DNA of 32,332 nucleotides from Bacillota bacterium (GTDB lineage: Bacteria > Bacillota > Sulfobacillia > Sulfobacillales > JAIMBI01). Positions 16,875-24,721 of the stretch are shown here, piece after piece; position 1 is the stretch's first letter; each line of letters begins with the position of its first letter. The stretch is taken from contig JAJZWV010000043.1 in the NCBI GenBank assembly GCA_021846505.1, positions 1 through 32,332 on the forward strand. Reading direction: 5' to 3'. A program made the translations under genes and the position numbers. The notes beneath the pieces were generated by a model, which had not been told where the DNA came from, did not search any database, and saw nothing but the letters and a program-made list of their open reading frames with translations.

Positions 16875-17414
16875 TCACCTCAAGCAATGGCGTTCTCCAG
16901 CGTGTGCGGCCGGCACGGCCTCGGCGGCCATCATACCACCCCGGCTTCGCCGCCGGCGCGGGCGTCGCGGGCCGTCGGCGCCATCCGGTGGAAACCCCCC
17001 GATGGCGCCGTACACAGCGTGCGTGTCGGCCGGCCCCAGTGCGCGCCGCATCTCCCGGTGCCACTGGCGGAGCGGCTCCCCCCAGGGCGCCCCGGGCTCG
17101 GCCAGCAGCTCGGCGGCGGCGCGGTGCAGGACTAAGAGGCCCGTGGGATCGTCGGCGGCTCGCGCATCCAGCGCGGCACGGGCAGCCGCGGCGGAGGACG
17201 GCGCCGGCACCAGCGCCCAGCGCCGCACCACCAGCGCCACGGCCTCGGCAAACAGCGCGGCCTTGTCTTGGAACTACCAGTACAGCGCGCCCTTGGTGAC
17301 GCCGGCCGCGCGGGCCAGGGCCTCCGTGCTGGCGCCCGCATAGCCGGCTTGGCCAAACACCGCCACCGCGGCCTCCAGGATGCGCCGATCGGGAGCGTGG
17401 CCAGGGTCAGGCAC
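16875..17414 (-). pseudogene. TetR-family regulator with one in-frame TAG
   Basis: Reading from GTG 17414, which overlaps the upstream gene by eight bases, the frame gives a classic TetR N-terminus: RRILEAAVAVFGQAGYAGAS, then TEALARAAGVTKGALYW. A TAG (17274-17276) stands where the family has Tyr or His before Phe (YWxF). The same frame continues FQDKAALFAEAVALVVRRW with a ligand-binding domain to TGA 16875. Apart from the one stop the frame is intact at 180 codons, the normal TetR length. As read, only a 46-residue DNA-binding stub would be made. A dyad at 17731-17753 is the likely operator. Confidence 0.8.
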
Positions 17415-17709
17415 GGGGCGGCGGCACCAGGTAGCTTGCGTCCCACGGCTCCACGCGCCCGATGCGCTCCATGGCGTCCCAAATCTCGCGGACCACGGGG
17501 TGCTCGTGGGCGTGCTGCACCGCCTCCCACGACAGCCACTCACAATATTCCAGGCAGACGCCCGGGTGCCGGGCGACGGCCATCACCACGGCCGGCTGGT
17601 CCGACGTCAGCCCCTCCGCATGGAGGGCCGGCCAATGGCGGGCCACCAAGTCTCCCAAGGCCTGCTCTGAGCCGGGCTAGGCCGTATACCGCACCACTAC
17701 TGGATGCAT
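17407..17709 (-). pseudogene. small antibiotic-biosynthesis-monooxygenase-like protein with one in-frame TAG
   Basis: ATG 17709 has a perfect AGGAGGT site. The frame reads MHPVVVRYTA, then TAG (17677-17679) at codon 11, then PGSEQALGDLVARHWPAL, LEYCEWLSWEAVQHAHEHPV and IWDAMERIGRVEPWDASYLV, ending at 17407. The pattern (EYxEWxSxEAVxxAHEHPxV) is that of dimeric alpha/beta-barrel proteins of the ABM superfamily. The family call is tentative. The stop sits where a Lys (KPG) would be usual, one base from AAG. Translation could restart at TTG 17658. It is the first gene of the unit and overlaps TetR. Confidence 0.6.
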
Positions 17710-17727
17710 CGCGCACCTCCTGCCAGC

Positions 17728-17756
17728 AACACACCGACCGTTTAGTATGGTGTCAA
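17728..17756 (-). promoter_or_regulatory. promoter and probable TetR operator of the ABM/TetR/M61/tag unit
   Basis: The minus strand has a perfect -35 (TTGACA, 17751-17756) and, 17 bases on, a weak -10 (TGTGTT, 17728-17733). The arms ACACC (17731-17735) and GGTGT (17749-17753), 13 bases apart, overlap the spacer and the -35. The TetR gene itself is the second gene downstream, so autorepression is the natural reading. Confidence 0.5.
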
Positions 17757-17805
17757 GAGCCAGCCGCCCGGAGCCTTCGGGGTGCGCGCCGTGGTACGCC
17801 GTGAG

Positions 17806-18234
17806 CTAAATGTCTCCGAGGCTGTCCAGGTAATCGGCAAACGCGCGCGGCCCGATGACGCGGGTGACCCCGCACGTGCCCAATGCCAGCAGCCCCTTGT
17901 CCCCCGTCACCAAAAACTGAGCCCGGGCATTTTTCGCGGTGGCCAAAATCCGATCGTCTTCGGGGGGCGTCGCCACGCCGGCAGCCGGCTCGATAATCGG
18001 GTGCACCAGGGCGGTTTCCTGTAGGAGGTCCAAAAAGTGGCGCGCCAACACCTTCCCTACTTGGTCTGCGAAGTAGGGCTTCGCCAATGTGCGCTCGACT
18101 TCCTCGAGCAGGGGATCCGACACCGAGACCTGAAACCTGCCAGCCGGGCACGCTTCGCGGATGACCGCTAAGGGTCCCCGCTCTGCTCGAATGGCCGAGA
18201 CGACTGCGTTCGCATCCAACACCACTCGGATCAT
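17806..18234 (-). CDS. PIN-domain nuclease, toxin type (COG1569-like)
   Basis: The 142-residue PIN protein has the expected acidic metal-binding set: Asp7 in RVVLDANAVVSA, Glu44/Glu45 in DPLLEEVERTL, Asp93/Asp94 in PEDDRILATAK and Asp112 in LVTGDKGLLAL. PIN toxins of toxin-antitoxin pairs cut RNA, usually tRNA or mRNA. The ATG at 18234 overlaps the stop of a 53-codon ORF by ATGA, the usual arrangement for antitoxin then toxin. All catalytic residues and the frame are intact. The ABM/TetR unit starts 97 bases further on the same strand with its own promoter. Confidence 0.85.
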   Translation of the reverse strand: MIRVVLDANAVVSAIRAERGPLAVIREACPAGRFQVSVSDPLLEEVERTLAKPYFADQVGKVLARHFLDLLQETALVHPIIEPAAGVATPPEDDRILATAKNARAQFLVTGDKGLLALGTCGVTRVIGPRAFADYLDSLGDI

Positions 18235-18392
18235 GCAGAGGGCGAGCCATCCGAGCGGGAAGAACGACTCTCCCTGACCGCTTGCTCAAGCGCACGGTCG
18301 AAGTCAACGGGCGGCAATACACGCAGCGCCCATGGCGGCGGAATGGCCGGGGGCGCGATGGCGCCGCGGACGCTGAAGTCCCCCGGCACCAC
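18231..18392 (-). CDS. small protein overlapping the PIN gene, candidate antitoxin
   Basis: The 53-residue ORF starts at GTG 18392 (or GTG 18389) and ends in a TGA that overlaps the PIN ATG. It reads VVPGDFSVRGAIAPPAIPPP then VDFDRALEQAVRESRSSRSD. The second half looks like an amphipathic helix with a charged tail, as in the toxin-wrapping end of many antitoxins. No known DNA-binding fold (RHH, AbrB, Phd) is recognisable. The identity is inferred from position and overlap. There is no strong ribosome site. A repeat cluster lies immediately upstream. Confidence 0.45.
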   Translation of the reverse strand: MVPGDFSVRGAIAPPAIPPPWALRVLPPVDFDRALEQAVRESRSSRSDGSPSA

Positions 18393-18394
18393 CC

Positions 18395-18448
18395 GCGGTG
18401 ACGGTCCGCCAGCGGGTCACCGTATCCACGGCGGTGACGGTCCGCCAG
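18395..18448. repeat. repeat cluster upstream of the PIN module
   Basis: GCGGTGACGGTCCGCCAG occurs twice (18395-18412 and 18431-18448), exactly 36 bases apart. The core CGGTGAC is found at 18396-18402 and 18432-18438 and, inverted (GTCACCG), at 18416-18422. Three alternating copies just ahead of the small ORF look like an operator array. Alternatively they are remains of a duplicated coding repeat. Confidence 0.55.
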
Positions 18449-18882
18449 TGGACGACCGGTTTGGCCGTCGCAGCCACGGACGCGGCCAGCCGACGGTGTA
18501 GTCGGCCAGAAAGGCGACCGGCGACGCTAGGAGGCCGACCGTCAAGGTGCCGGCCACCCACCCCCCGCGGCGGCCACGACGCGGAACGTAGGCCCCGATC
18601 CCCGGGCGTCAAGGTCTGGCTGCCCCGTCCCGGACCGGGGGCGGGACCCGGTTCCCGTCGACGGGTGGGAAATATGGGGTGGTAAAAAGCCCGTGGTACG
18701 GGTAGCAGTCGAGGCGCGCGAGGGTGTTGGGGGTCCCACACCGCGGCAAGGATGCAGCGATCCGGCCATGCGGTCCCTCCTCATCGTGCCGGCATTGGCA
18801 CCGGGGGTCGTCGCCGACTCCAGTTGCCCCTCCGTCTTCGGGCCGGTCCCTCAGGAGGTCTAGATGAGAGTGGCAAAGGCTG
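18449..18882. other. intergenic, no supported gene
   Basis: About 430 bases without a convincing coding frame or recognisable RNA on either strand. The 18600-18660 part is G/C-rich with short imperfect hairpins (for example GTCCCG with CGGGAC). The ORFs here look like chance frames. Confidence 0.4.
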
Positions 18883-19329
18883 CTAGCGTGTCCCTTCGGG
18901 GGGCAGGGGTCCTTCGGGGGGCTCGCCGCCCAGACGGCGCCACGCGGCCGCGTTGGCCTCCTCCCGTTCACGTTCCCGGTTGGCCCGCAAGGTCTCACGC
19001 TCCGCGCATCGGGCCGCGGCCAGCGCCTCGCGTTCGGCCAGATAGCCCGCGAACGCCGCCGTTAACGAGTCGCGCTCGGCGTCAAAGGTGGCGGGATCCG
19101 TGGTGACGCCCTCCAAGAGTTCCCGACGAATGGCGGCGCCCTCCGCTGGGTACGCCCCGCAGAGACGATTGAACGTGAAGATCGGATAGCCCCCGAACCC
19201 CCTCCAGTTGCCTCCCAACATCACTTCGAACAGGTGGAGCTGGTACACGTAGTCCATGTCCTCAGCACGGCGGCCGCGGATTTGGGACCGCACGAACTCG
19301 GTCTGGATGTCATCGATCCAACTGGTCAT
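18883..19329 (-). CDS. hypothetical protein with charged coiled-coil C-terminus
   Basis: The 148-residue protein starts at ATG 19329 (GGGGAAGGGG upstream). The N-terminal half (MTSWIDDIQTEFVRSQIRGR, YVYQLHLFEVMLGGNWRGFG, IFTFNRLCGAYPAEG) looks globular. Residues of about 95-140 form a charged, Ala/Arg/Glu-rich segment (ERETLRANREREREEANAA) that should be a long helix or coiled coil. The family is not recognised. It is a single gene with no operon partner; the nearest upstream gene is a transposase remnant on the other strand. Confidence 0.55.
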   Translation of the reverse strand: MTSWIDDIQTEFVRSQIRGRRAEDMDYVYQLHLFEVMLGGNWRGFGGYPIFTFNRLCGAYPAEGAAIRRELLEGVTTDPATFDAERDSLTAAFAGYLAEREALAAARCAERETLRANREREREEANAAAWRRLGGEPPEGPLPPEGTR

Positions 19330-19739
19330 CGGCTCGTCCCCTTCCCCTCTCGTAGGGCCGTGCAGGCCCGTTGTCAGGGATTCCAGGCAGGCCGAGAGGC
19401 CCGAAAAAAATCGGCCGCGAGACGGCCGTGTCTGCACACCTCTCATCTGCCGGGTTGCCCCGCCGGATTAGCACCGTACCTTGCGGCCGGTTGCCCAGGT
19501 TTCATTGGCCGGATCCTCCACCTGTGCTGAATAAGAGCGAACCTATGAAGTTGCTCCTAACGTACACGCCCGGGATTCCGGCGTCAAGTCCTTGGGTTCC
19601 ATTGGGCGCGGCTTACGATTGTGAGACAGTTGCTGGGATAGAATAGAACAGACGAACCCAAAGGAGTGGCGAGGCGCAAAGCAGAAGGAAGCTCCTCAAA
19701 ATGGGGGTCTCACCGACCCATCAAGAGGAGCTGTGACGG
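19330..19739. other. intergenic, lower-GC stretch before a transposase remnant
   Basis: About 410 bases, noticeably less GC-rich around 19500-19700 than the rest of the window. A 33-codon frame from 19545 (MKLLLTYTPG) is too short to call. It may include the left part of the ISKra4-like element. Confidence 0.35.
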
Positions 19740-20079
19740 CATGATAACGCAGGACGAACGGGTGACCACCGGTCCCGCGCCGCGCTGGCCGCCCTGGCGC
19801 CGCCCACCGCCACGGCGCAGAGGGTCGTTGCGCTCCAAACGGCGTATGTCACGTATCACAAGACTCGCCTGCAGTACCCGACCTACCAGGACCGCGGCCT
19901 GCCGATGGGGTCCGGCCGCGTGGAAGGCGCCTGCAAAGCGCTGGTCAACACCCGGCTGAGCCAGAGTGCGGTGCGCGGCGCCGCCGCGGGGCGCCAGCCG
20001 TGGCCACATTGCGGGCGTTAGCCCGGTCCGGGGGTGGGAGGCGTTCTGGGCGGCCCAGCCTAAGCGGCCCGCCGCATGA
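19740..20079 (+). pseudogene. ISKra4-type transposase, C-terminal remnant
   Basis: The plus strand reads RVVALQTAYVTYHKTRLQYP, then the family signature GLPMGSGRVEGACKALVNTR. It then shifts frame to VATLRALARSG and again to WEAFWAAQPKRPAA, ending TGA at 20079. ISKra4 (formerly ISL3-like) transposases end in just this way (GLPIGSGxVESACK, vRLKxxG, LRA). At least two frameshifts separate the pieces, and the catalytic N-terminal two-thirds are missing. Confidence 0.75.
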
Positions 20080-20297
20080 GACACCCTGCCAGCTTATGTC
20101 GCACAAAAATACGCGGCACCCGGGGCTCTAAGGGGCCCACCGTAACCCTCCTCATGGACGGCATGGGTACCCCTGCAGGTGGCGGCCGGCTCCGGGCAAA
20201 AATGTCTACCTGCCGTTCCAGCGGCAGGAATTGGGTGCCGCCCAGGCGAATCGTGCCCGCATTGGGCCCGAGGCTGCCATCACGAGGAGGACTTCAC

Positions 20298-21173
20298 ATG
20301 GACGGAGGGCGCTCGCGCATCATCACGCTGGCCAGTGGGCATCACGTGTGGACCAGCAAGGTGGGCCAAGGCGGCATCCCCATTCTTACGCTGCATGGCG
20401 GTCCCGGCGCCACGCACGAATACCTGGAAGTGCTGGCGGACCACCTGCCGCTGGACCAGTACACGCTGTACTTCTACGACCAGCTGGGATCCGCCTACTC
20501 GGATCAGCCGGAGGATCCAAGCTTGTGGATGATTGACCGGTTTGTGGCCGAGGTGGACGAAGTGCGGCAGGCACTCGGCCTCGAGCGCCTTGTCGTGTAC
20601 GGGCAGTCGTGGGGCGGCATGCTGGGCATCGAGTACGCCCTGGCCCACCCCGAGCCCCTGATGGGCTTGGTGATTTCCAACATGGTGGCCAGCATCCCCG
20701 ACTACGTCCGCCATCTCAACGCGCTGCGGGGCCAGCTGGATCAGGGGCTGCAGCAGGAGCTGGCGGAGTACGAGGCGCGCGAGCAGTACTTCCACCCACG
20801 GTATCTGGAAATCATGGATGTGCTGTACCGCCGCCACTTGCTGCGGCTGCCCGAGTGGCCGCCCGCCGTCACGCGGTCGCTCGCTCGGCTGAATCCAGAG
20901 GTTTACGGCACCATGCAGGGCCCGAACGAATTTGTGGTGACCGGAACCTTCAAGGACTGGGATCGGTGGGCTGACCTGGAGCGCATCCGCGTGCCGACCC
21001 TCCTGCTGGTGGGCGCCCACGACACCATGGACCCGCAATCCGTGCAGGCGATGGGGCGGCGGATGCCCCACGCCGACGCGGTGGTCTGCCCCAACGGCAG
21101 CCACCTGGCCATGTGGGACGATCCCGAGCACTATTTTCCGCCGCTGCGGGGATTTTTGGAGAGCCTGGTGTGA
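20298..21173 (+). CDS. proline iminopeptidase-like alpha/beta hydrolase (S33)
   Basis: The 291-residue enzyme starts at ATG 20298, seven bases after AGGAGG. The oxyanion motif is LTLHGGPGATHEY (residues 31-42). The nucleophile is Ser104 in VVYGQSWGGMLG, the acid is in LLVGAHDTMDP and the His in CPNGSHLAMW. HGGPG plus GxSWGG is typical of prolyl aminopeptidases and related hydrolases that clip N-terminal Pro from short peptides. There is no signal peptide, so a cytoplasmic role in peptide use is likely. A perfect 7-bp hairpin (CCTGCCG with CGGCAGG, 20209-20228) lies 70 bases upstream; its role is unknown. Confidence 0.9.
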   Translation: MDGGRSRIITLASGHHVWTSKVGQGGIPILTLHGGPGATHEYLEVLADHLPLDQYTLYFYDQLGSAYSDQPEDPSLWMIDRFVAEVDEVRQALGLERLVVYGQSWGGMLGIEYALAHPEPLMGLVISNMVASIPDYVRHLNALRGQLDQGLQQELAEYEAREQYFHPRYLEIMDVLYRRHLLRLPEWPPAVTRSLARLNPEVYGTMQGPNEFVVTGTFKDWDRWADLERIRVPTLLLVGAHDTMDPQSVQAMGRRMPHADAVVCPNGSHLAMWDDPEHYFPPLRGFLESLV

Positions 21174-21312
21174 GTGGGCGGCTCACAAGTCCCCGCGCCC
21201 GCACCGCCGGGGGGCGGTTGGGCCGCTGGCGTGCGGCGTGGCCGCCAGCGTGATGCTTCCCTTCGCCGCATCCGTCTCGGCCTGCTCCTGATTTTCCCCA
21301 GCCGGCTGGACG

Positions 21313-21969
21313 GTGGGGACCCAGGGTGCCGTGGCTGCATGGCGCATCGTCCCCGAGACGGCGCCCGCAGGCGGCTTCACCCTGACGAAAGACACTCGGC
21401 TGGTGGTGGCGGCTGGACAGGAGGGATGTTCCATCCCGCTGGCAGTGCTGGCCCACCTTCAGCGGGTGGCCATCACCCGAATCTGGGTGCCGGTGCTGCA
21501 GGTGCCGAACCTCTTGGGGGCGCGTGTCACCGTGGCCGCTACCATTCACCTGCCCCTGCCCACCGTGTGGGAGGCATCGGGGGTGCCCGCGTGGCGCCAA
21601 GCTCCCTGGGAGGTCGTGGTGCATCGCCAGGCCCGTGAGGTGCTGCGCTTCGCGCTCGGGGTTGGGCGGGGATATCGCATGGGCCACCTGCGCGCGGTGC
21701 CGCGCGTCGCCTCGAAGCTTTCCTGTCAAGACAATCCCCCCATGGGCGGTTTCGTGTCCACGGCGCGCGGCACCGGCTTCACGAGGCCGCCGGCGTCGCA
21801 GACGCGCAGATGGTCTTTCTGGGGGGAATCCGTAGCCGTCCACACCGGCTACGTGCTATCGGCCTACGCACGCACGGTCGGGCTTATGCTCTACAGCAAC
21901 CCCACGAACTGGGACGATATGTTTCTGCAGCGCACCCACGCCAGCGGTGAGATTCTGCCCGGCTGCTGA
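21313..21969 (+). CDS. unknown protein, possibly the body of a secreted protein with a broken signal peptide
   Basis: The frame is open from GTG 21313 to TGA 21969 (218 codons) with codon third positions strongly GC, as in real genes here. It reads AVAAWRIVPETAPAGGFTLT, LAVLAHLQRVAITRIWVPVL and GYVLSAYARTVGLMLYSNPT. The family is not recognised. Just upstream, in the same frame but before a TGA at 21289-21291, lies LACGVAASVMLPFAASVSAC, which looks like a signal peptide. A further G-run slip (21208-21213) would connect it to a GTG at 21170 overlapping the hydrolase stop. If so, this was a secreted protein following the hydrolase. The last third may be out of its true frame. Confidence 0.35.
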   Translation: MGTQGAVAAWRIVPETAPAGGFTLTKDTRLVVAAGQEGCSIPLAVLAHLQRVAITRIWVPVLQVPNLLGARVTVAATIHLPLPTVWEASGVPAWRQAPWEVVVHRQAREVLRFALGVGRGYRMGHLRAVPRVASKLSCQDNPPMGGFVSTARGTGFTRPPASQTRRWSFWGESVAVHTGYVLSAYARTVGLMLYSNPTNWDDMFLQRTHASGEILPGC

Positions 21970-21984
21970 GGTTCCGGCGCGGCG

Positions 21985-22075
21985 GTGTGCCAAGGCCGGC
22001 AGGCCGCGCGGCACCGGGCCATAGCTCGACGGCGGCTGGGCCCGCGCCGGGGCGACCGCCACGACTTCTTGCACT
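21985..22075 (-). pseudogene. 3' fragment related to the membrane-anchored gene at 22463-23317
   Basis: The minus strand reads QEVVAVAPARAQPPSSYGPV then PRGLPALAHRRA. This parallels the C-terminus of the protein at 22463-23317 (GQVVAVGPTLAEPLSSYGPV then QQGLAALERLV). The DNA is also similar (TCGAGCTATGGCCCGGTGC in both). The remainder of this copy cannot be followed upstream, so it is a decayed tandem duplicate. Confidence 0.6.
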
Positions 22076-22462
22076 CGCGCAGCCTTTATCCGCGCCCATG
22101 TTCCGCAGCGCCAGCGCCAGAGCGCCGGATGCTAGCCGCGAGGTTAAGTCATGCCGAGCCCTGTGCGAATGGAGCGCCTCGATGGACCCAGGGTGGCCGC
22201 GGTGCGGCTAGCAAAGCGGCCAGCGGCTGTCGCCCTAAGGTGCACCCAGGCACCGGGAAGCCTGATGTCGCCGCGCGTAGCGCCGACGCCACTCCCATTT
22301 AGGGACGGATGCGAGGAGCGCTCTTGCAGCCGCTGCCATGGGCGGAGGCCACCCGCGATAGGGCCTAGGCCCGTATTGCTGGATACCTCACCGCATTCCC
22401 ATGCCTCGGGCAGCCGGTCATCTTCTCCGGCTCCACAGGTGTCAGCCCAGGCGGCTCGCTTC
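22076..22462. other. intergenic between a gene and its decayed copy
   Basis: About 390 bases with no supported gene. It probably holds unrecognisable remains of the duplicate ending at 22075. Frames on both strands are short or shadows. Confidence 0.4.
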
Positions 22463-23317
22463 TTAGAGACCCACTAATCGCTCCAAGGCCGCAAGCCCCT
22501 GCTGCACCGGGCCATAGCTCGAGAGCGGCTCCGCCAGCGTCGGGCCTACCGCCACGACCTGCCCATTGGTGTTGACCAGCCAATAGGATGGATCGAGGCC
22601 CTTCACTTGCACCAGCAGCAGGCGGCCGCCGGTGAAGTGACTCACGCCCGCCGCGTAGTGGATGGGGACGGTTGGCAGGCCCGGAAAGCTGCCCGACGGC
22701 AGGGCGACGAAAGCCAGGGCGGGCGGCTGCTGGCGGCCAATCAGGGTGAGGGCAGTAGCCCACGACGGCCCCGGAGCCGCTACCTTGCGGCTGGTGACGA
22801 ACCACCAAGCCGGCCGCATCACCGAGGGGATCAAGAGGTCACGGGCGGCCGGCACCACCACCTCTTCCAAGGGGGCCGCGGTCCCCTGCATGTTCCACAC
22901 CAGCACCGCCGTGCTGCCGCTGCGGAGCTTGGTGGCCATGAGGCCCACCAGGGTGTTGGAGGCGAGCCCCGCCGGCCGATAGGCGGGCACCAGGTGCGCG
23001 GCGGGCACTTCGGTCGCCATCGGCACGGCGCCCGCGACCGCCAAGGGCGCCACGGGGCCCTGGCCCGCCGGCGAGACGGAGGCGAGCGGGCGGTTGAAAA
23101 GCATGTAGGTGCCACCGACGAGCAGCACGGCCGCGGCGGCGGCCACTCCCGCGGTGAACACCCACGCGCCGCGCTGGCGGCCGCGGTAGTGCCGATCCAG
23201 GCCGTCGGCCAGCGCCATCAGCTGGCGCTGCTCCTCCGGGTCTGACACTTCTTGGTCCACGGCCGCCCGCACATCGGCCAAGCGGTCGCCATCGGACCCA
23301 GGGTTGCTTCGCTTCAT
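22463..23317 (-). CDS. membrane-anchored protein, anti-sigma-like layout
   Basis: The 284-residue protein starts at ATG 23317 behind AAGGAG. Residues 1-50 are charged and cytoplasmic (RAAVDQEVSDPEEQRQLMAL). One hydrophobic segment follows (GAWVFTAGVAAAAAVLLVGG, about 50-75), then an extracytoplasmic domain of about 200 residues (LLVQVKGLDPSYWLVNTNGQ near the end). This single-pass layout resembles anti-sigma factors, but no zinc-finger motif or sigma gene is present, so the function is unknown. It lies 108 bases after arsB on the same strand, and part of it is duplicated at 21985-22075. Confidence 0.65.
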   Translation of the reverse strand: MKRSNPGSDGDRLADVRAAVDQEVSDPEEQRQLMALADGLDRHYRGRQRGAWVFTAGVAAAAAVLLVGGTYMLFNRPLASVSPAGQGPVAPLAVAGAVPMATEVPAAHLVPAYRPAGLASNTLVGLMATKLRSGSTAVLVWNMQGTAAPLEEVVVPAARDLLIPSVMRPAWWFVTSRKVAAPGPSWATALTLIGRQQPPALAFVALPSGSFPGLPTVPIHYAAGVSHFTGGRLLLVQVKGLDPSYWLVNTNGQVVAVGPTLAEPLSSYGPVQQGLAALERLVGL

Positions 23318-23425
23318 CGGCTATCGCTCCTTCAGCCGGGCTCACTGATGTGATGCCCTCTTGCTCGGTTGTCGGCCGCGGCGGCAAACTGTGACACCCG
23401 CCCGCGCAAGTGGCCGCCGGCGCCG

Positions 23426-24721
23426 CTATCCCGCTAAGATGGCCGACCAGCCCCACAGTGCCAGCAGCGTGACCAGCAGGACTGGCACGGTGAGCGTGAC
23501 GCCCACGCGAAAGTAATAGCCCCAGGTGATGCGGATGCCGCGGCGGTCCAGCACGTGGAGCCACAGCAGCGTGGCCAGAGAGCCAATCGGCGTAAACTTG
23601 GGGCCCAAGTCACAGCCCACCACGTTTGCGTATGCCATGGCGGTTTGCAGAGAGTGGACCGCCGCGTCGTGAATCGCCAGTGCGTTGATTAGCACCGAGG
23701 GCATGTTGTTCATAATCGAGGAGAGCACGGCGCCCACCACGCCGGTGCCGACAACGCCCACGACGGCGCCGTGTGCGGCCAGTGCGGTGAGGACGTCGGC
23801 CAAGAGGTGCGTCAGCCCCACGTTGCGCAGGCCAAACACCACCACGTACATCCCGATGGAAAACACCACGATGCGCCAGGGGGCTTCGCGCACTAGCTTG
23901 GGGATGTGCACCGCGGGGCTCCGATGCGCCACCAGCAGCAGGGAGATGGCCGCGGCGCCCGCAAATGCCGCCACCGGCCATGCCAGCGCCTGGCTGGCAA
24001 AGTAGCCCACCAGCAGCAATCCCAGCACCACCCACGCCACCCGAAACACATAGGGATCTTTGAGCGCGGCGGCTGGGGCCGGCAGGGCGGCGGTGCTGAC
24101 CGCATCCGGCAGGCTCCGCCGGTAAAACAGATACAGCACCGCGAGGCTGGCGGCCAGCGACACGGCATCGACCGGCACCATCCGAAGGGCGTAGGACGCA
24201 AAGCCCAAGTGAAAGTATCCCGCCGACACGATGTTGACCAAGTTGGACACGACCAGCGGCAGCGAGGTGGTGTCCGCAATGAAGCCACTGGCCATGATGA
24301 GTGCCAGCGTGGCCTTCGGGTCCAACTTCAGCGCCTTGGCCTGCTCGTACACAATGGGGGTCAAGATGAGGGCCGCGCCGTCATTGGCGAAAAACATCGC
24401 GACTAGGGCGCCCAGCACGCCTAGCAGCAAGAACAGGCTCAGTCCGCGCCCGTGCGCCAGGCGGATCATATGGAGCGCCGACCACTCAAAAAAGCCGATG
24501 GCGTCTAGAATCAGAGAAATCAGGATGACCGCCACAAACGTCAGGGTGGCGTCCCAGACAATGCCCACGACCGTGCCGACGTTGGCCCATGACACAATGC
24601 CCAGCAGAAGCGCCACCGCGGCTCCACCCGCGGCGGTCCAGCCAATGGACAAGCCGCGGGGCTGCGCAATGATCAGCACCAGGACCAGCAGAAACAGGCC
24701 CAGCGCCAGCGCCACGGCCAT
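23426..24721 (-). CDS. arsB: ArsB-type arsenite/anion efflux permease
   Basis: The 431-residue polytopic membrane protein shows ArsB/ion-transporter-superfamily signatures: NDGAALILTPIVYEQ, FIADTTSLPLVVSNLVNIVS, MNNMPSVLIN and CDLGPKFTPIGSLATLLWLH. ArsB pumps As(OH)3 or Sb(OH)3 out of the cell, driven by the membrane potential or by ArsA. The ATG at 24721 shares one base with the arsR stop (TGATG); a TTG one codon earlier is possible. The gene is translationally coupled to arsR and under its operator. No arsC or arsA is in the window, so resistance to arsenate would need a reductase elsewhere. Confidence 0.93.
   Translation of the reverse strand: MAVALALGLFLLVLVLIIAQPRGLSIGWTAAGGAAVALLLGIVSWANVGTVVGIVWDATLTFVAVILISLILDAIGFFEWSALHMIRLAHGRGLSLFLLLGVLGALVAMFFANDGAALILTPIVYEQAKALKLDPKATLALIMASGFIADTTSLPLVVSNLVNIVSAGYFHLGFASYALRMVPVDAVSLAASLAVLYLFYRRSLPDAVSTAALPAPAAALKDPYVFRVAWVVLGLLLVGYFASQALAWPVAAFAGAAAISLLLVAHRSPAVHIPKLVREAPWRIVVFSIGMYVVVFGLRNVGLTHLLADVLTALAAHGAVVGVVGTGVVGAVLSSIMNNMPSVLINALAIHDAAVHSLQTAMAYANVVGCDLGPKFTPIGSLATLLWLHVLDRRGIRITWGYYFRVGVTLTVPVLLVTLLALWGWSAILAG

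Noticed and set aside
20209-20228. hairpin before the S33 hydrolase as a second T-box or attenuator
   Set aside because: No T-box core sequence and no terminator follow it.
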